Origin: Chitinophagales bacterium
GTDB taxonomy: Bacteria; Bacteroidota; Bacteroidia; Chitinophagales; UBA8649
Assembly: GCA_016777395.1 (NCBI GenBank)
Contig: JADHRO010000002.1
Coordinates: forward strand, 1-31,456
Reading direction: 5' to 3'
DNA: 31,456 nucleotides
The notes beneath the pieces are model-generated. The model did not search any database. It saw only the letters and a program-made list of their open reading frames with translations, and was not told where the DNA came from. The position numbers and the translations under genes are program-made. Positions 7,224 to 15,702 of this stretch are shown here, one piece after another; position 1 is the stretch's first letter, and each line of letters starts with the position of its first letter.

Positions 7224-7952
7224 ATGTGGACGATTTTTAAAAAGGAAATGAATCAGTTTTTTAGCTCCCTTGTGGGTTATATTGCTATTGGCATTTTTCT
7301 AGTACTAAGTGCACTATTCACTTTTGTATTCCCTTCTACTTCTGTTTTGGATACTGGTTTTGCTAGCTTGGATACTTTTTTTAGTAATGCGCCTTTGTTC
7401 TTCTTGTTCTTAATTCCTGCGATAACTATGCGAATGTTTGCCGAAGAGTTTAATACGGGTACCTTTGAATTATTGCTTACCCGGCCACTCAAAATTATAG
7501 ACATTATTGGAGGTAAGTTTTTAGCTGCATTAATGTTGGTGGTGTTTGCTGTATTACCTACAATCGTCTATTATTTTAGCATATATAAAATAGCTGCACC
7601 TGAGGGAAATGTTGACACTGGAGGTATTATTGGCTCCTTCTTTGGGCTAATCATGCTAGGCGCATCTTTTGTTGCATTGGGTACGTTTAGTTCCGCAATA
7701 ACCAATAATCAAATCATCGCTTTTTTAATAGGTGTTTTGTTCTGTTTCACCTTTTATATGGGCCTTGACTTTCTGGCAAAAATGCCTGTTTTTGTGGGTA
7801 GATTGGATTATTTTATAGAGCATTTAGGGATCAACGCGCATTACCTTGCTATGAGCAAAGGGGTTATAGATACTAGAGACCTACTCTATTTTTTAAGCTT
7901 AATCATCATTTTTTTATTGTTGACTAAAATTGTGTTAACCAAACGAAAGTAG
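7224..7952 (+). CDS. gldF: Gliding-motility ABC transporter permease GldF
   Basis: The 242-aa inner-membrane protein has about six hydrophobic segments and belongs to the ABC-2 permease type. It includes the family's conserved early stretch MWTIFKKEMNQFF and RMFAEEFNTGTFELLLTRPL between the first helices. It pairs with GldA. Its ATG immediately follows the gldA stop and gldG begins 3 bases after its own stop, so all three are translationally coupled. The transported substrate of GldAFG has not been established in any organism that I know of. Length and motifs are complete. Confidence 0.93.
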   Translation: MWTIFKKEMNQFFSSLVGYIAIGIFLVLSALFTFVFPSTSVLDTGFASLDTFFSNAPLFFLFLIPAITMRMFAEEFNTGTFELLLTRPLKIIDIIGGKFLAALMLVVFAVLPTIVYYFSIYKIAAPEGNVDTGGIIGSFFGLIMLGASFVALGTFSSAITNNQIIAFLIGVLFCFTFYMGLDFLAKMPVFVGRLDYFIEHLGINAHYLAMSKGVIDTRDLLYFLSLIIIFLLLTKIVLTKRK

Positions 7953-7955
7953 TAA

Positions 7956-9662
7956 GTGAAGTTTTTCAGAGAAAATATCAACGCAATAATCATTGTTTTC
8001 ATTTTGGTGACACTTAATGTGATAGGCTCCTTCTTTTTTACACGCTTGGATTTAACAGAAGAAAAGCGCTATTCAATTTCTGATCCAACCAAAGAATTTT
8101 TGAAAAATTTAGATGATGTGGTAACGGTTAGGGTTTACCTAACGGGAAATCTTCCCGCTGGAATGAGAGCGTTGGAGAAAAGTATAGAATCTACCCTTAA
8201 TGAGTTTAAGGCTTATGCGGGCAATCAGCTTGAATTTGATTTTGTCGATCTCAATGAATATGAGCAAGAAGTTCAAGAAGAGGAGGGGAAGGTATTAATG
8301 AGTAAGGGCTTGAGCCCTATCAGTCTGACGGTTGTAGAATCAGGCGAGCAAACGCAGCGCGTTTTATTTCCGGGTGCAATAGTCATTTACAAGGGGAGAG
8401 TGATTAGTGTGAACCTTCTAGAAAATAAGGTAGGGTACGATCAGTATCAGATCTTAAATAATTCGATGGTCTTGGTTGAATATAAATTAGCCAATGCTAT
8501 TCAAAAATTACAACAAACTCATCCTCCAGTTGTCGCCTTTAGTAATGGACACGGAGAGATAGGTCAAGAGCAGTTAGCTGAGGTTATTGAAGATCTTCAA
8601 TCGGAACAATTTGCTGTTTCAACAATAGATTTATCGGTAGGCTATGGGATTGATAGTATGGTCGATGTGCTTGTCGTAGCCAAGCCAACCACGCCTTTTT
8701 CTGAAAAAGAAAAATATAAAATTGATCAATATCTAATGCGAGGAGGAAAAATTCTTTGGTTGATTGATCAAATTAATGTCGACATGGATAGCTTACAGGG
8801 CAAAGATTTTTACATGGCGGAAGCAAGAGACCTCAATATTGACGATATGCTTTTTCAATATGGGGTTCGAATTAATGATGATTTAATACTAGATCTTCAA
8901 AATACCAGACTTGAAGTGCAAACAGGAGTGCTAAATAACCAAGCGCAAACGCAGTGGTTTAATTGGCCTTATTTTAATTTGATGATAGGGAACAACAAAC
9001 ATCCAATATCTAGAAATCTAGCTCCAATTGCCGGTCGTTTTTCTAGCACTTTAGATACCATAAAAAGTGTCAATATTAAAAAAGAGATCTTGCTCAGCTC
9101 ATCAAATTATAGTAAAGCACTATTTGCGCCAGCAAGAGTATTTATTGGCATGGTGAAAGACCCTATGGATCCAAGTTTGTTTACGCAAAAAGAGCTCCCT
9201 ACTGCGGTGGCTCTCTCAGGGGAGTTTCCTTCCATTTTTAGAAACCGTGCATTTACCGGAGCTTATGCAGCAATGATCGATACTGTCGAAGGGCTCAAGT
9301 TCAGAGAAACAAGTGTTTCTAGCGCTAAGATGATTGTTGTTTCAGATGGAGATTTAATCGCTAATCAAGTGCGTAAAGGAAAACAACTACCGATAGGTTA
9401 TGCGGTTTATGGAAATAATAATGATGCCATGGTGTTTGATAATAAGCCATTTTTCATCAATAGTATTGAATATTTGATTGATGCGAACAACTTGATTGAA
9501 ACAAGAAATAAGGTGGTCAAACTTCGTCAATTGGACGCAATAAAGGTTAAAGAAAATAGAAATTTTATTCAATTAAATACCATGATTTCTCCCATTCTAA
9601 TCTTAACTCTTTTTGGATTAATATTTACATTTGTTCGGAGAAGAAAATATGGCTCCACATGA
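7956..9662 (+). CDS. gldG: Gliding-motility ABC transporter auxiliary protein GldG
   Basis: The 568-aa product begins at a GTG 3 bases after gldF. It has one N-terminal membrane segment (about 10-30) followed by FTRLDLTEEKRYSIS, the hallmark start of the GldG/ABC-auxiliary domain, then a large periplasmic region. A final membrane helix lies at about 540-562 and ends in basic residues. The middle contains SNGHGE and LWLIDQINVDMDS, typical of the family. With GldA and GldF it forms the complex needed for gliding and surface spreading in Flavobacterium. The last four bases overlap the start of the next gene, which reads as a fourth subunit. Confidence 0.93.
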   Translation: MKFFRENINAIIIVFILVTLNVIGSFFFTRLDLTEEKRYSISDPTKEFLKNLDDVVTVRVYLTGNLPAGMRALEKSIESTLNEFKAYAGNQLEFDFVDLNEYEQEVQEEEGKVLMSKGLSPISLTVVESGEQTQRVLFPGAIVIYKGRVISVNLLENKVGYDQYQILNNSMVLVEYKLANAIQKLQQTHPPVVAFSNGHGEIGQEQLAEVIEDLQSEQFAVSTIDLSVGYGIDSMVDVLVVAKPTTPFSEKEKYKIDQYLMRGGKILWLIDQINVDMDSLQGKDFYMAEARDLNIDDMLFQYGVRINDDLILDLQNTRLEVQTGVLNNQAQTQWFNWPYFNLMIGNNKHPISRNLAPIAGRFSSTLDTIKSVNIKKEILLSSSNYSKALFAPARVFIGMVKDPMDPSLFTQKELPTAVALSGEFPSIFRNRAFTGAYAAMIDTVEGLKFRETSVSSAKMIVVSDGDLIANQVRKGKQLPIGYAVYGNNNDAMVFDNKPFFINSIEYLIDANNLIETRNKVVKLRQLDAIKVKENRNFIQLNTMISPILILTLFGLIFTFVRRRKYGST

Positions 9663-10678
9663 AAAAGACAGGCTCCTATCTAATTATTTTAATGCTGCTA
9701 ATAGCTATGTGTTCTTGGCTATTCCTGCGAAATAACAAGCCAAATGAGGCAGAGCAAAAGGCATTCAATACACCAGAGATTGAAGCCTTAAGCGCCATTG
9801 AGTTAAAGGATAGACAAGGCAATTTTAGTTCCTTAAGTAAAGAAGGACAGGAGTGGTTGCTGGAAGATCGATTTCAAGTAAGTAAAATTACTTTAAATGA
9901 CTTGTTGTACGCCTTAGAACATATGGAAGTTGCTTATGCTGCCCCCTCCGTCGCGATAGACAATGTTTTAAAACAAATGATTTCCAATTCTACAAAAGTA
10001 AGTTTGTTTAGAGATGGGGAAGAGGAGCCCTATAAAGTATTTGTAGTAGGAGGTCCAAATCACGACCAAGACGGAACATACATGATCATGGAGCTTGACG
10101 GTAAAGCTGCCGATCGTCCCTATCTAGTTAAATTACCAGGATTTAAAGGCTACATAACATATCGCTTTACAGCGATAAGAAGTCATTGGGTAGGTAAGCA
10201 ATTCACCCACGTATTGGCAGATGAAATAAAACGGGTTTCATTAGAATACTTTCAGGTAGATAGTTTGCAGTCCTTTGATATTATAAAAACAGGGAATGAC
10301 TATACCCTGCTAAATGGGGTTAATCAACAGAATAGTGAAGATTTAAATCTGGACCTTTTAAATGAATATTTTAGTGGCTTTAGAAATTTAAGTTTTGAAA
10401 GATTTTTGGACAGCATCCCCAATCAAGATAGTATAGTCAATCATTTGCATTTTGCGGATTTAAGTATTGACTTAAATTCAGGGGATACTAAAAAGATAAG
10501 CATATATTTCAAGCCATTTCCCAAACAAGAGAATTTGCCATTAGATGATGGGGGGGGTATGGAAATAATAGATCAAGATAAATTGTATGCTTTTGATCAT
10601 TCCAACCAATCATTTTATACGATTCAGTACTACACCTTCGGTAAGCTATTTGCAAAGGCTGATCAGTTCAATTTGTAA
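9659..10678 (+). CDS. DUF4340-like membrane-anchored protein, fourth gene of the gld operon
   Basis: The 339-aa product has one N-terminal membrane anchor (about residues 6-24, LIILMLLIAMCSWLFL) and an otherwise exported body. IELKDRQG, the EWLLEDRF block and YVKLP-like strands resemble DUF4340 proteins, which are commonly encoded just after GldG-type ABC auxiliary genes. The start overlaps the gldG stop (ATGA), so expression is coupled. It is probably an accessory periplasmic subunit of the GldAFG complex; this is inferred from context and not shown by sequence. The family assignment is by general resemblance, so it deserves less weight than those of its neighbours. Confidence 0.75.
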   Translation: MKKTGSYLIILMLLIAMCSWLFLRNNKPNEAEQKAFNTPEIEALSAIELKDRQGNFSSLSKEGQEWLLEDRFQVSKITLNDLLYALEHMEVAYAAPSVAIDNVLKQMISNSTKVSLFRDGEEEPYKVFVVGGPNHDQDGTYMIMELDGKAADRPYLVKLPGFKGYITYRFTAIRSHWVGKQFTHVLADEIKRVSLEYFQVDSLQSFDIIKTGNDYTLLNGVNQQNSEDLNLDLLNEYFSGFRNLSFERFLDSIPNQDSIVNHLHFADLSIDLNSGDTKKISIYFKPFPKQENLPLDDGGGMEIIDQDKLYAFDHSNQSFYTIQYYTFGKLFAKADQFNL

Positions 10679-10739
10679 GGGAGATGCGGTGACCTAGAGA
10701 TGCCCGATAAGAAAAAGATTTAAAAATTAAGATAATAGG

Positions 10740-10759
10740 TAGCTTTGTCGCTATATTTG
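10740..10759 (+). promoter_or_regulatory. Two overlapping -7 candidates upstream of dnaN
   Basis: TAGCTTTG (10740-10747) and TATATTTG (10752-10759) both match TAnnTTTG and lie 37 and 25 bases before the dnaN ATG. Neither has a clear TTTG 19-21 bases upstream. They imply that dnaN can be transcribed independently of the gld operon, whose last stop is 106 bases before dnaN. Confidence 0.4.
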
Positions 10760-10784
10760 TATGAATTAAATCAAAAAGAATACT

Positions 10785-11903
10785 ATGCGTTTTGTTGTAT
10801 CAACCACCCAGTTACTTAAGAAACTTCAAATGATTAGCGGAGTTATTAGTTCCAATACAGTTTTGCCTATTTTAGAGGATTTTCTTTTCGATATAAAAGA
10901 TGGAAAAATAAAAGTTTTTGCTACCGATCTTGAAACTTCTATGAGTACAGAAATTGAAGCGGAATCTAAAGAGAGTGGTAAAATCGCTATTCCTGCAAAA
11001 ATATTGTTGGATACGCTTAAGACACTCCCTGAACAACCATTGACCTTTTCTTTTGATGAAAAGAATTTTGGAATCGAGATTAGTTCATCTACGGGTAAAT
11101 ATAAATTGGCTGGGGAAAATCCTGAAGATTTTCCGAAAATACCGACTGCCGAAGATTCATCTGAAGTTGAAATTCCTTCTGAAATATTGGGTAGAGCTAT
11201 CACCCAAACGCTATTTGCAGTGAGTAATGATGAATTGCGACCTGCAATGACTGGTGTTTATTTTCAATTACAACCAGATGGTATGACATTCGTATCTACT
11301 GATGCATCAAAATTGGTAAAATATAAGCGAAGTGATATGGTGTCAAAGGATCCTGCTTCGTTCATTGTTCCCAAAAAAGCTTTACAATTATTGAAAGGAA
11401 GTCTTCCTGCGGAGGATACGCAGGTTGTAGTCAGCTATAACTCATCCAACGCCTTTTTTAATTTTAGTAATACAAAGTTAATTTGTCGTCTGGTAGATGC
11501 TAAATATCCAGATTACAACGCGGTTATTCCGGTAGATAATGATAACTTATTAACGCTTAATCGTATTGACTTTTTAAATACTTTGAAGCGAGTGAGCATA
11601 TTCTCAAATAAAACAACTTACCAGTGTGTTTTAAATATTTCAGGCACCGAGCTTAAGGTTTCTTCTCAAGATTTGGACTTTAGCAATGAGGCTTTTGAGC
11701 GTATAAATTGCACCTATGATGGAGATGATTTGGAAATAGCTTTCAATGCTCGATTCTTGATAGAAATGTTGGGCGTATTGGAAACAGACGAAATAAAAAT
11801 TGAATTATCTTCTGCTACAAGAGCTGGAATTTTAGTTCCTGGTCAAGTTGAGGAGGGTGAACAATTACTCATGTTAGTTATGCCTGTAATGTTAAATCAC
11901 TAA
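10785..11903 (+). CDS. dnaN: DNA polymerase III beta subunit (sliding clamp)
   Basis: This is the ring-shaped processivity factor that tethers DNA polymerase III to DNA and recruits repair and mismatch proteins. It is 372 aa, the standard length, with the three repeated clamp domains. MRFVVSTTQLLKKLQ opens domain 1. The PTAEDSSEVEIPS linker leads to domain 2, and the LVDAKYPDY and MPVML segments form part of the hydrophobic partner-binding pocket near the C-terminus. It sits after the gld operon with its own candidate promoter. No dnaA or recF is adjacent and there is no obvious DnaA-box cluster, so this is not evidence for the replication origin. Confidence 0.97.
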   Translation: MRFVVSTTQLLKKLQMISGVISSNTVLPILEDFLFDIKDGKIKVFATDLETSMSTEIEAESKESGKIAIPAKILLDTLKTLPEQPLTFSFDEKNFGIEISSSTGKYKLAGENPEDFPKIPTAEDSSEVEIPSEILGRAITQTLFAVSNDELRPAMTGVYFQLQPDGMTFVSTDASKLVKYKRSDMVSKDPASFIVPKKALQLLKGSLPAEDTQVVVSYNSSNAFFNFSNTKLICRLVDAKYPDYNAVIPVDNDNLLTLNRIDFLNTLKRVSIFSNKTTYQCVLNISGTELKVSSQDLDFSNEAFERINCTYDGDDLEIAFNARFLIEMLGVLETDEIKIELSSATRAGILVPGQVEEGEQLLMLVMPVMLNH

Positions 11904-11906
11904 GCC

Positions 11907-12119
11907 ATGTATAAGAAATTATTAATCACCATATTTTGTTTTTTAATTCTTGGAGTAGGTTTGCAGTCTTGCAGTAAAAGTACTTGCCCTACTTATGCTA
12001 CAAGTGGACCATCTAAAGGGGTGAAGAAAAAAATTAAAAAAAGCCGAGCAGCATATTCTAAAAAAGACCAAAAGTCTAAACCTAAAAAAGGAAAAGCTGT
12101 TAAAGGCCTTGACGGATAA
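11907..12119 (+). CDS. Small lysine-rich lipoprotein
   Basis: The product is only 70 aa. It has a hydrophobic signal, the lipobox LQSC with Cys22, then a short Ser/Thr segment and a strongly basic tail of lysine-rich repeats (KKKIKKS, KPKKGKAVKG). The ATG is 3 bases after the dnaN stop, so it is probably translated from the dnaN message. I recognise no domain. The basic tail could bind nucleic acid, lipopolysaccharide or peptidoglycan, but nothing in the sequence decides this. A terminator follows directly, which supports a real last gene. Confidence 0.7.
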   Translation: MYKKLLITIFCFLILGVGLQSCSKSTCPTYATSGPSKGVKKKIKKSRAAYSKKDQKSKPKKGKAVKGLDG

Positions 12120-12120
12120 A

Positions 12121-12139
12121 GAAAAGCCGCTGCTTTTTT
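12121..12139 (+). terminator. Short terminator after dnaN and the small lipoprotein
   Basis: AAAAGC (12122-12127) pairs with GCTTTT (12132-12137) around a CGCT loop, with the T-run extending to 12139. It lies between two convergent genes. The stem is short, so efficiency is uncertain. Confidence 0.45.
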
Positions 12140-12166
12140 ATTAGTATTTTTTTCACGATTTTGTTT

Positions 12167-14131
12167 TTAGTTTCCGCTATTCATTACGCCGTCTGAGCTC
12201 GTTACCCTGAAAGTGGTTCTTCGATTCTCTTGATGCTTTTCTTCCGTGCATTCTATTCTATTAGTACACGAGTTAATGAGTTTGCTTTCTCCATAGCCTT
12301 TAGCACTTAATTGTTCTGCAGGTACTCCTTGAGACACAAAATAATCAACCACTGATTGAGCTCTGCGTTGACTTAAGTTAGCATTGTAAGAATCACTGCC
12401 TCGACTATCCGTGTGTGATCCAATTTCGATGGTTAAATCACTATTCTCCTCGAAAAAAGAAACTAACTGATCTAAAATGGGTAAAGACTCTTCACGTAAA
12501 CTTGCCTTGTCATAGTCATAATAAATGTTTTGAATAACAATTTCCTTTTCGGGAAATATTTTTTCTAACTCAACTTCTTTATAGAGGGTAATCAGCAAGC
12601 TGTCTGGGGTTTTTAGGTTTTTAGTGCTAAAGGATATACGCTTATTAAAATAACCGGTTTTAGTCACTAAGATTGTATAATCGATATCTTCTTCCAAGGT
12701 AAATCTAAGCTTCCCATTTTCAGGACTTATTTTTTCCTGCCCTTTAAATAAAACAATTGCACCTTCTAAAGCTTGCATCCCCATAATGATGCTTTCACTA
12801 TCTTCTGGATCTTCATATTGTTTTTCTAATACCGTTAAATCCAGTTCATACAGGTTGATAAACAACTTTTCGTAGAGGTATATATCATCACTTCCTTTAC
12901 CAGCCTTTCGGCTGCTAGAAAAAATTGCTTTTTCTAGAATATAAGCGGTATCATTTTCCTTGGCTTCTTTTAAATAGACAAAGCTGAAATCATCAGCACC
13001 TGAATTTATAGGGTAAGGCAAGATAACTGAAGGGCCAAAGGCAAATTTGTCTGGACTTGCCCTGAAAATATCTAAGCCACCATAGCCTTGCTTTCCATTG
13101 GAGGCATAGTATAAGTTTCCTCGACTATCTGTGCTTGGAAATAATTCGTCTTTCGCCGTATTGACAGAATAACCTGCATTGTAGGGCTGACTCCATGCGC
13201 CTGCTTGTTTAATCATAAAGTAGATGTCATTGCCTCCATAGCCATAATTTGCATCACTTGAAAAATATAAGCGAGAACCATCATCACTTAAATGAGGCTG
13301 TCCTATGTTGACCGAATCAGAAAAGATGCTTAGAAGGTTTGGTTCGTACCAAAAATCTCCATCTGCCTCAGCTTTATAGATTCGGCAATAGCTATTGCCT
13401 AGCTCAAGGTAATCGCATCGAGTAAAATACATGGTCTCAAAATCTTTAGAGAAGCAAGCAGTGCCTTCGGCCATAGCCGTATTTATACCCTCATTAAAAG
13501 AGGACACCTTGCCCCAATAGTCTCCATCCCATTCAGCGATGAAAAGATCAGAACTTTTAGAATTATCCCAAGGTTGTTTTAAATCACCAGTACCTGATAC
13601 TCTAGAACTTGTATATACTAAGGAATTATTTCTAAAGAGTTGACCAGCATAATCGGATGCATTCGAATTGATCTTTTCCAAATTCTGAACACGTAAATTA
13701 TTTTTGCTGTCTGCAAAATCAATAATTTCTTGCAAAAACCTCAAATGCCCGGAGGTATTAAAAACATCCTTGCTTAGGGCTATATATTTCTCTAAATTTC
13801 CAATGGCTTGTTCATAATCTTCACTATACTTTTGTGCCAAGGCTAGATCAAAAACATATTGCGGATTTTGGTCCAAAGCGCTAATTTGCTTAAGTGCATC
13901 TACCTGGCCATCAGGCCTGTTCATTTCATTATATGTCTCAGCTAATAATTGAAGCTTTTCAATCTTTTTGTATAGATCATTTTCATTAGCTATTTCCTTA
14001 CCAAGCAGGTCGGCAGCCAGCACATACTTTTTTTGTTCAAATGCTTTTGTCCCGCTATTAACTGCTACAGATCCGGTCTTGCAAGAAGCCAGAAGAGAAA
14101 AGAAAAATATAAGTTTAAGGAAGCTTCTCAT
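12167..14131 (-). CDS. PorE-like OmpA-family lipoprotein (TPR, beta-propeller, CRD-like, OmpA)
   Basis: The 654-aa product has the lipobox LLASC, Cys17. The order of parts is a TPR-like helical region (about 25-150); WD40-like PD40 strands (about 180-400) with repeats such as PHLSDDGSRLYFSS and YGGNDIY/YGGLDIF; a small carboxypeptidase-regulatory-like segment (about 455-515, TILVTKTGYFNKR); and an OmpA domain (about 531-645) with IGSHTDSRG. Asp575 and Arg637/638 are its likely peptidoglycan-binding residues. This architecture matches PorE, the outer-membrane-associated peptidoglycan-binding lipoprotein of the type 9 secretion system in Porphyromonas gingivalis. Paralogues with similar parts are common in the phylum, so orthology is not certain. 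It is transcribed alone, and its -7 box ends 5 bases from the ATG. Confidence 0.85.
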   Translation of the reverse strand: MRSFLKLIFFFSLLASCKTGSVAVNSGTKAFEQKKYVLAADLLGKEIANENDLYKKIEKLQLLAETYNEMNRPDGQVDALKQISALDQNPQYVFDLALAQKYSEDYEQAIGNLEKYIALSKDVFNTSGHLRFLQEIIDFADSKNNLRVQNLEKINSNASDYAGQLFRNNSLVYTSSRVSGTGDLKQPWDNSKSSDLFIAEWDGDYWGKVSSFNEGINTAMAEGTACFSKDFETMYFTRCDYLELGNSYCRIYKAEADGDFWYEPNLLSIFSDSVNIGQPHLSDDGSRLYFSSDANYGYGGNDIYFMIKQAGAWSQPYNAGYSVNTAKDELFPSTDSRGNLYYASNGKQGYGGLDIFRASPDKFAFGPSVILPYPINSGADDFSFVYLKEAKENDTAYILEKAIFSSSRKAGKGSDDIYLYEKLFINLYELDLTVLEKQYEDPEDSESIIMGMQALEGAIVLFKGQEKISPENGKLRFTLEEDIDYTILVTKTGYFNKRISFSTKNLKTPDSLLITLYKEVELEKIFPEKEIVIQNIYYDYDKASLREESLPILDQLVSFFEENSDLTIEIGSHTDSRGSDSYNANLSQRRAQSVVDYFVSQGVPAEQLSAKGYGESKLINSCTNRIECTEEKHQENRRTTFRVTSSDGVMNSGN

Positions 14132-14136
14132 TTAAC

Positions 14137-14144
14137 CAAAGATA
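14137..14144 (-). promoter_or_regulatory. -7 box directly upstream of the PorE-like gene
   Basis: TATCTTTG on the minus strand matches TAnnTTTG. Only 5 bases (GTTAA) separate it from the ATG at 14131, so the predicted mRNA is leaderless or nearly so. Confidence 0.45.
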
Positions 14145-14162
14145 GTATGAATTTGAGAAGAA

Positions 14163-14310
14163 TTATTCTTCTTTCAGTAAAATTTCTTCAGCAAAATCAA
14201 TAGGAACATTAAAGGACACTCCCTTGCTCTTAAAGAGAGTTTGGATTTCCTTGCAGGATTATTGCTTCTCTTTTGATAATAAAAGTGTCAATGATTTTGA
14301 TCCCGCATGA
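14163..14310 (-). pseudogene. Possible decayed C-terminal gene fragment
   Basis: Downstream of the FtsX-type gene, the minus strand reads protein-like but has no full-length frame. One frame gives DTFIIKREAIILQ (about 14289-14251). After a one-base shift near 14252 it continues as KEIQTLFKSKGVSF and on to PIDFAEEILLKEE, then TAA at 14165-14163. The only upstream ATG (14309) runs into a stop after six codons unless another shift is allowed. The amphipathic, charged composition resembles the end of a real protein, but I recognise no family. Chance coding-like composition in AT-rich DNA is the alternative. Confidence 0.3.
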
Positions 14311-14318
14311 TTTAGTAT

Positions 14319-15629
14319 TTAACTAAATCGAATGGCTTTGATCGCTTCAATTTTGTTGACTAACATAGCGGGCAGCAAGAGGAATATAGCTGCCGTAGTC
14401 AAGGTGAAAACGTTCAGAAAAAGTAACCAGGTCCACTCTAGTTTAACTGGTGCATAATTGATATAATAGGAATCCTCCGGCAACTTTATCAGGTGGGTAA
14501 CATCTTGAAGGATGCATAAACCTATACCTGCAATATTACCAATAATTAAGCCTAGTCCAATAATAAAGACCCCGTTCCAAACAAATATATTTCTAAGCTG
14601 CTTATTGTTGCTTCCAAGTGCTTTTAGCGTTCCTATCATCCTTGTTCGTTCTAAGATTAGAATCAATAAGGACGTAATCATATTAACTGCAGCTACCAAA
14701 AGCATAACGGCTAAAATGACAATTTCATTGGTGTTTTGCAAGGCTAACCAATTGAAAATGTCGGGCTTAAACTCCTTAATTGTTTGCGCATATAGGTCAT
14801 TGCTTATGCTGTAGAAAATATCGTCACCTATCTTATCTAATGGTTCTTTTTGAATTTCCATTGCTCTTTCAACAGGAAGAAACATCGCCGCAATCTTTTT
14901 CCCGTATACATTCAATTTGGCTTCATACAAATGCTTATCCTCTACAAATAATTCAAATCCACCCACTTCATCCTTGGTCCATCCATTCAATTTTTGTATC
15001 ACTGCAATATCTATCCAAGCATATTGTTTGTCAAATTCTTCCAAACCAGAATTGTAAATCCCGCTTACCTCGAAGCTACGTTTTCTAATCTTGGCATCAT
15101 CTTCAAAAAAACTGATAAGTAACTTATCTCCAACTGTCACTTGAAGTCGTTTGGCCGTGATTGAGGAGATTAATATCCCCTTATTGTCCTGATTTTCCTC
15201 AAGCGGGAATAACTGCCCTTCAACCAGGTACTCTGAAAAGGGACTCGTTTTAAAATCTGCTCCGATTCCTTTTAAAATAATTCCCTCAAAATCTTCTTTG
15301 GTGTGCATGATTCCAGCTTTTAAAGCGACAGATTGCACATGGCTTACTCCTTCAAAATTCTCCGGGTGAGCATAGACTTCGCTTTGCTTGCTCACCGCTT
15401 CCTTATCTAGAGATTCTGCAGACTTAAATGGGGTGATAATTACATGGGCCCAAAATCCATATACTTTTTGGCTAATGGTTTGTTGGAATCCACTAATAAG
15501 CGCGGTAGCAACAATCATGACGGTCATGCTCAGGGCAACAGCCGCGATCGAGATTTTTAAAATAAACCTTGAAAATGCTTGATGCTGATTAAACGCTATT
15601 TTTTTAACAACAAAAAGTGGAAAATTCAT
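14319..15629 (-). CDS. FtsX/LolE-type ABC transporter permease
   Basis: The 436-aa inner-membrane protein has the MacB/FtsX layout. One N-terminal helix (about 23-47, FILKISIAAVALSMTVMIV) is followed by a large periplasmic domain (about 50-300), then three C-terminal helices (about 305-330, 350-375 and 395-420). ILERTRMIGTLKALGSNNKQ is the conserved cytoplasmic stretch after the second helix. Family members include LolC/LolE, which extract lipoproteins from the inner membrane, and a single LolE-like permease is common in Bacteroidota. No ATPase gene (LolD) is next to it, so its partner must be encoded elsewhere. A lipoprotein gene and a possible gene remnant lie downstream. Confidence 0.88.
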   Translation of the reverse strand: MNFPLFVVKKIAFNQHQAFSRFILKISIAAVALSMTVMIVATALISGFQQTISQKVYGFWAHVIITPFKSAESLDKEAVSKQSEVYAHPENFEGVSHVQSVALKAGIMHTKEDFEGIILKGIGADFKTSPFSEYLVEGQLFPLEENQDNKGILISSITAKRLQVTVGDKLLISFFEDDAKIRKRSFEVSGIYNSGLEEFDKQYAWIDIAVIQKLNGWTKDEVGGFELFVEDKHLYEAKLNVYGKKIAAMFLPVERAMEIQKEPLDKIGDDIFYSISNDLYAQTIKEFKPDIFNWLALQNTNEIVILAVMLLVAAVNMITSLLILILERTRMIGTLKALGSNNKQLRNIFVWNGVFIIGLGLIIGNIAGIGLCILQDVTHLIKLPEDSYYINYAPVKLEWTWLLFLNVFTLTTAAIFLLLPAMLVNKIEAIKAIRFS

Positions 15630-15686
15630 ATGCTAATTAAGTGCATAATTAATAGCTTTTATTAATAAAAAGAAACATAAAGCAAG

Positions 15687-15694
15687 TATTTTTG
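15687..15694 (+). promoter_or_regulatory. -7 box of the NamZ-like gene
   Basis: TATTTTTG matches TAnnTTTG. It lies 2 bases before the first ATG (15697) and 8 before the second (15703), which favours the second as the start and a leaderless message. Confidence 0.45.
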
Positions 15695-15702
15695 AGATGG
15701 AA

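Noticed and set aside
10680..10784. Possible replication origin beside dnaN
   Set aside because: No DnaA-box cluster, no AT-rich repeat array and no dnaA or recF are present.
14157..14171. GAAGAAT-T-ATTCTTC palindrome
   Set aside because: It is created by the GAA-GAA-stop codons of the possible remnant and is followed by no T-run. It could be a chance product of AT-rich DNA.
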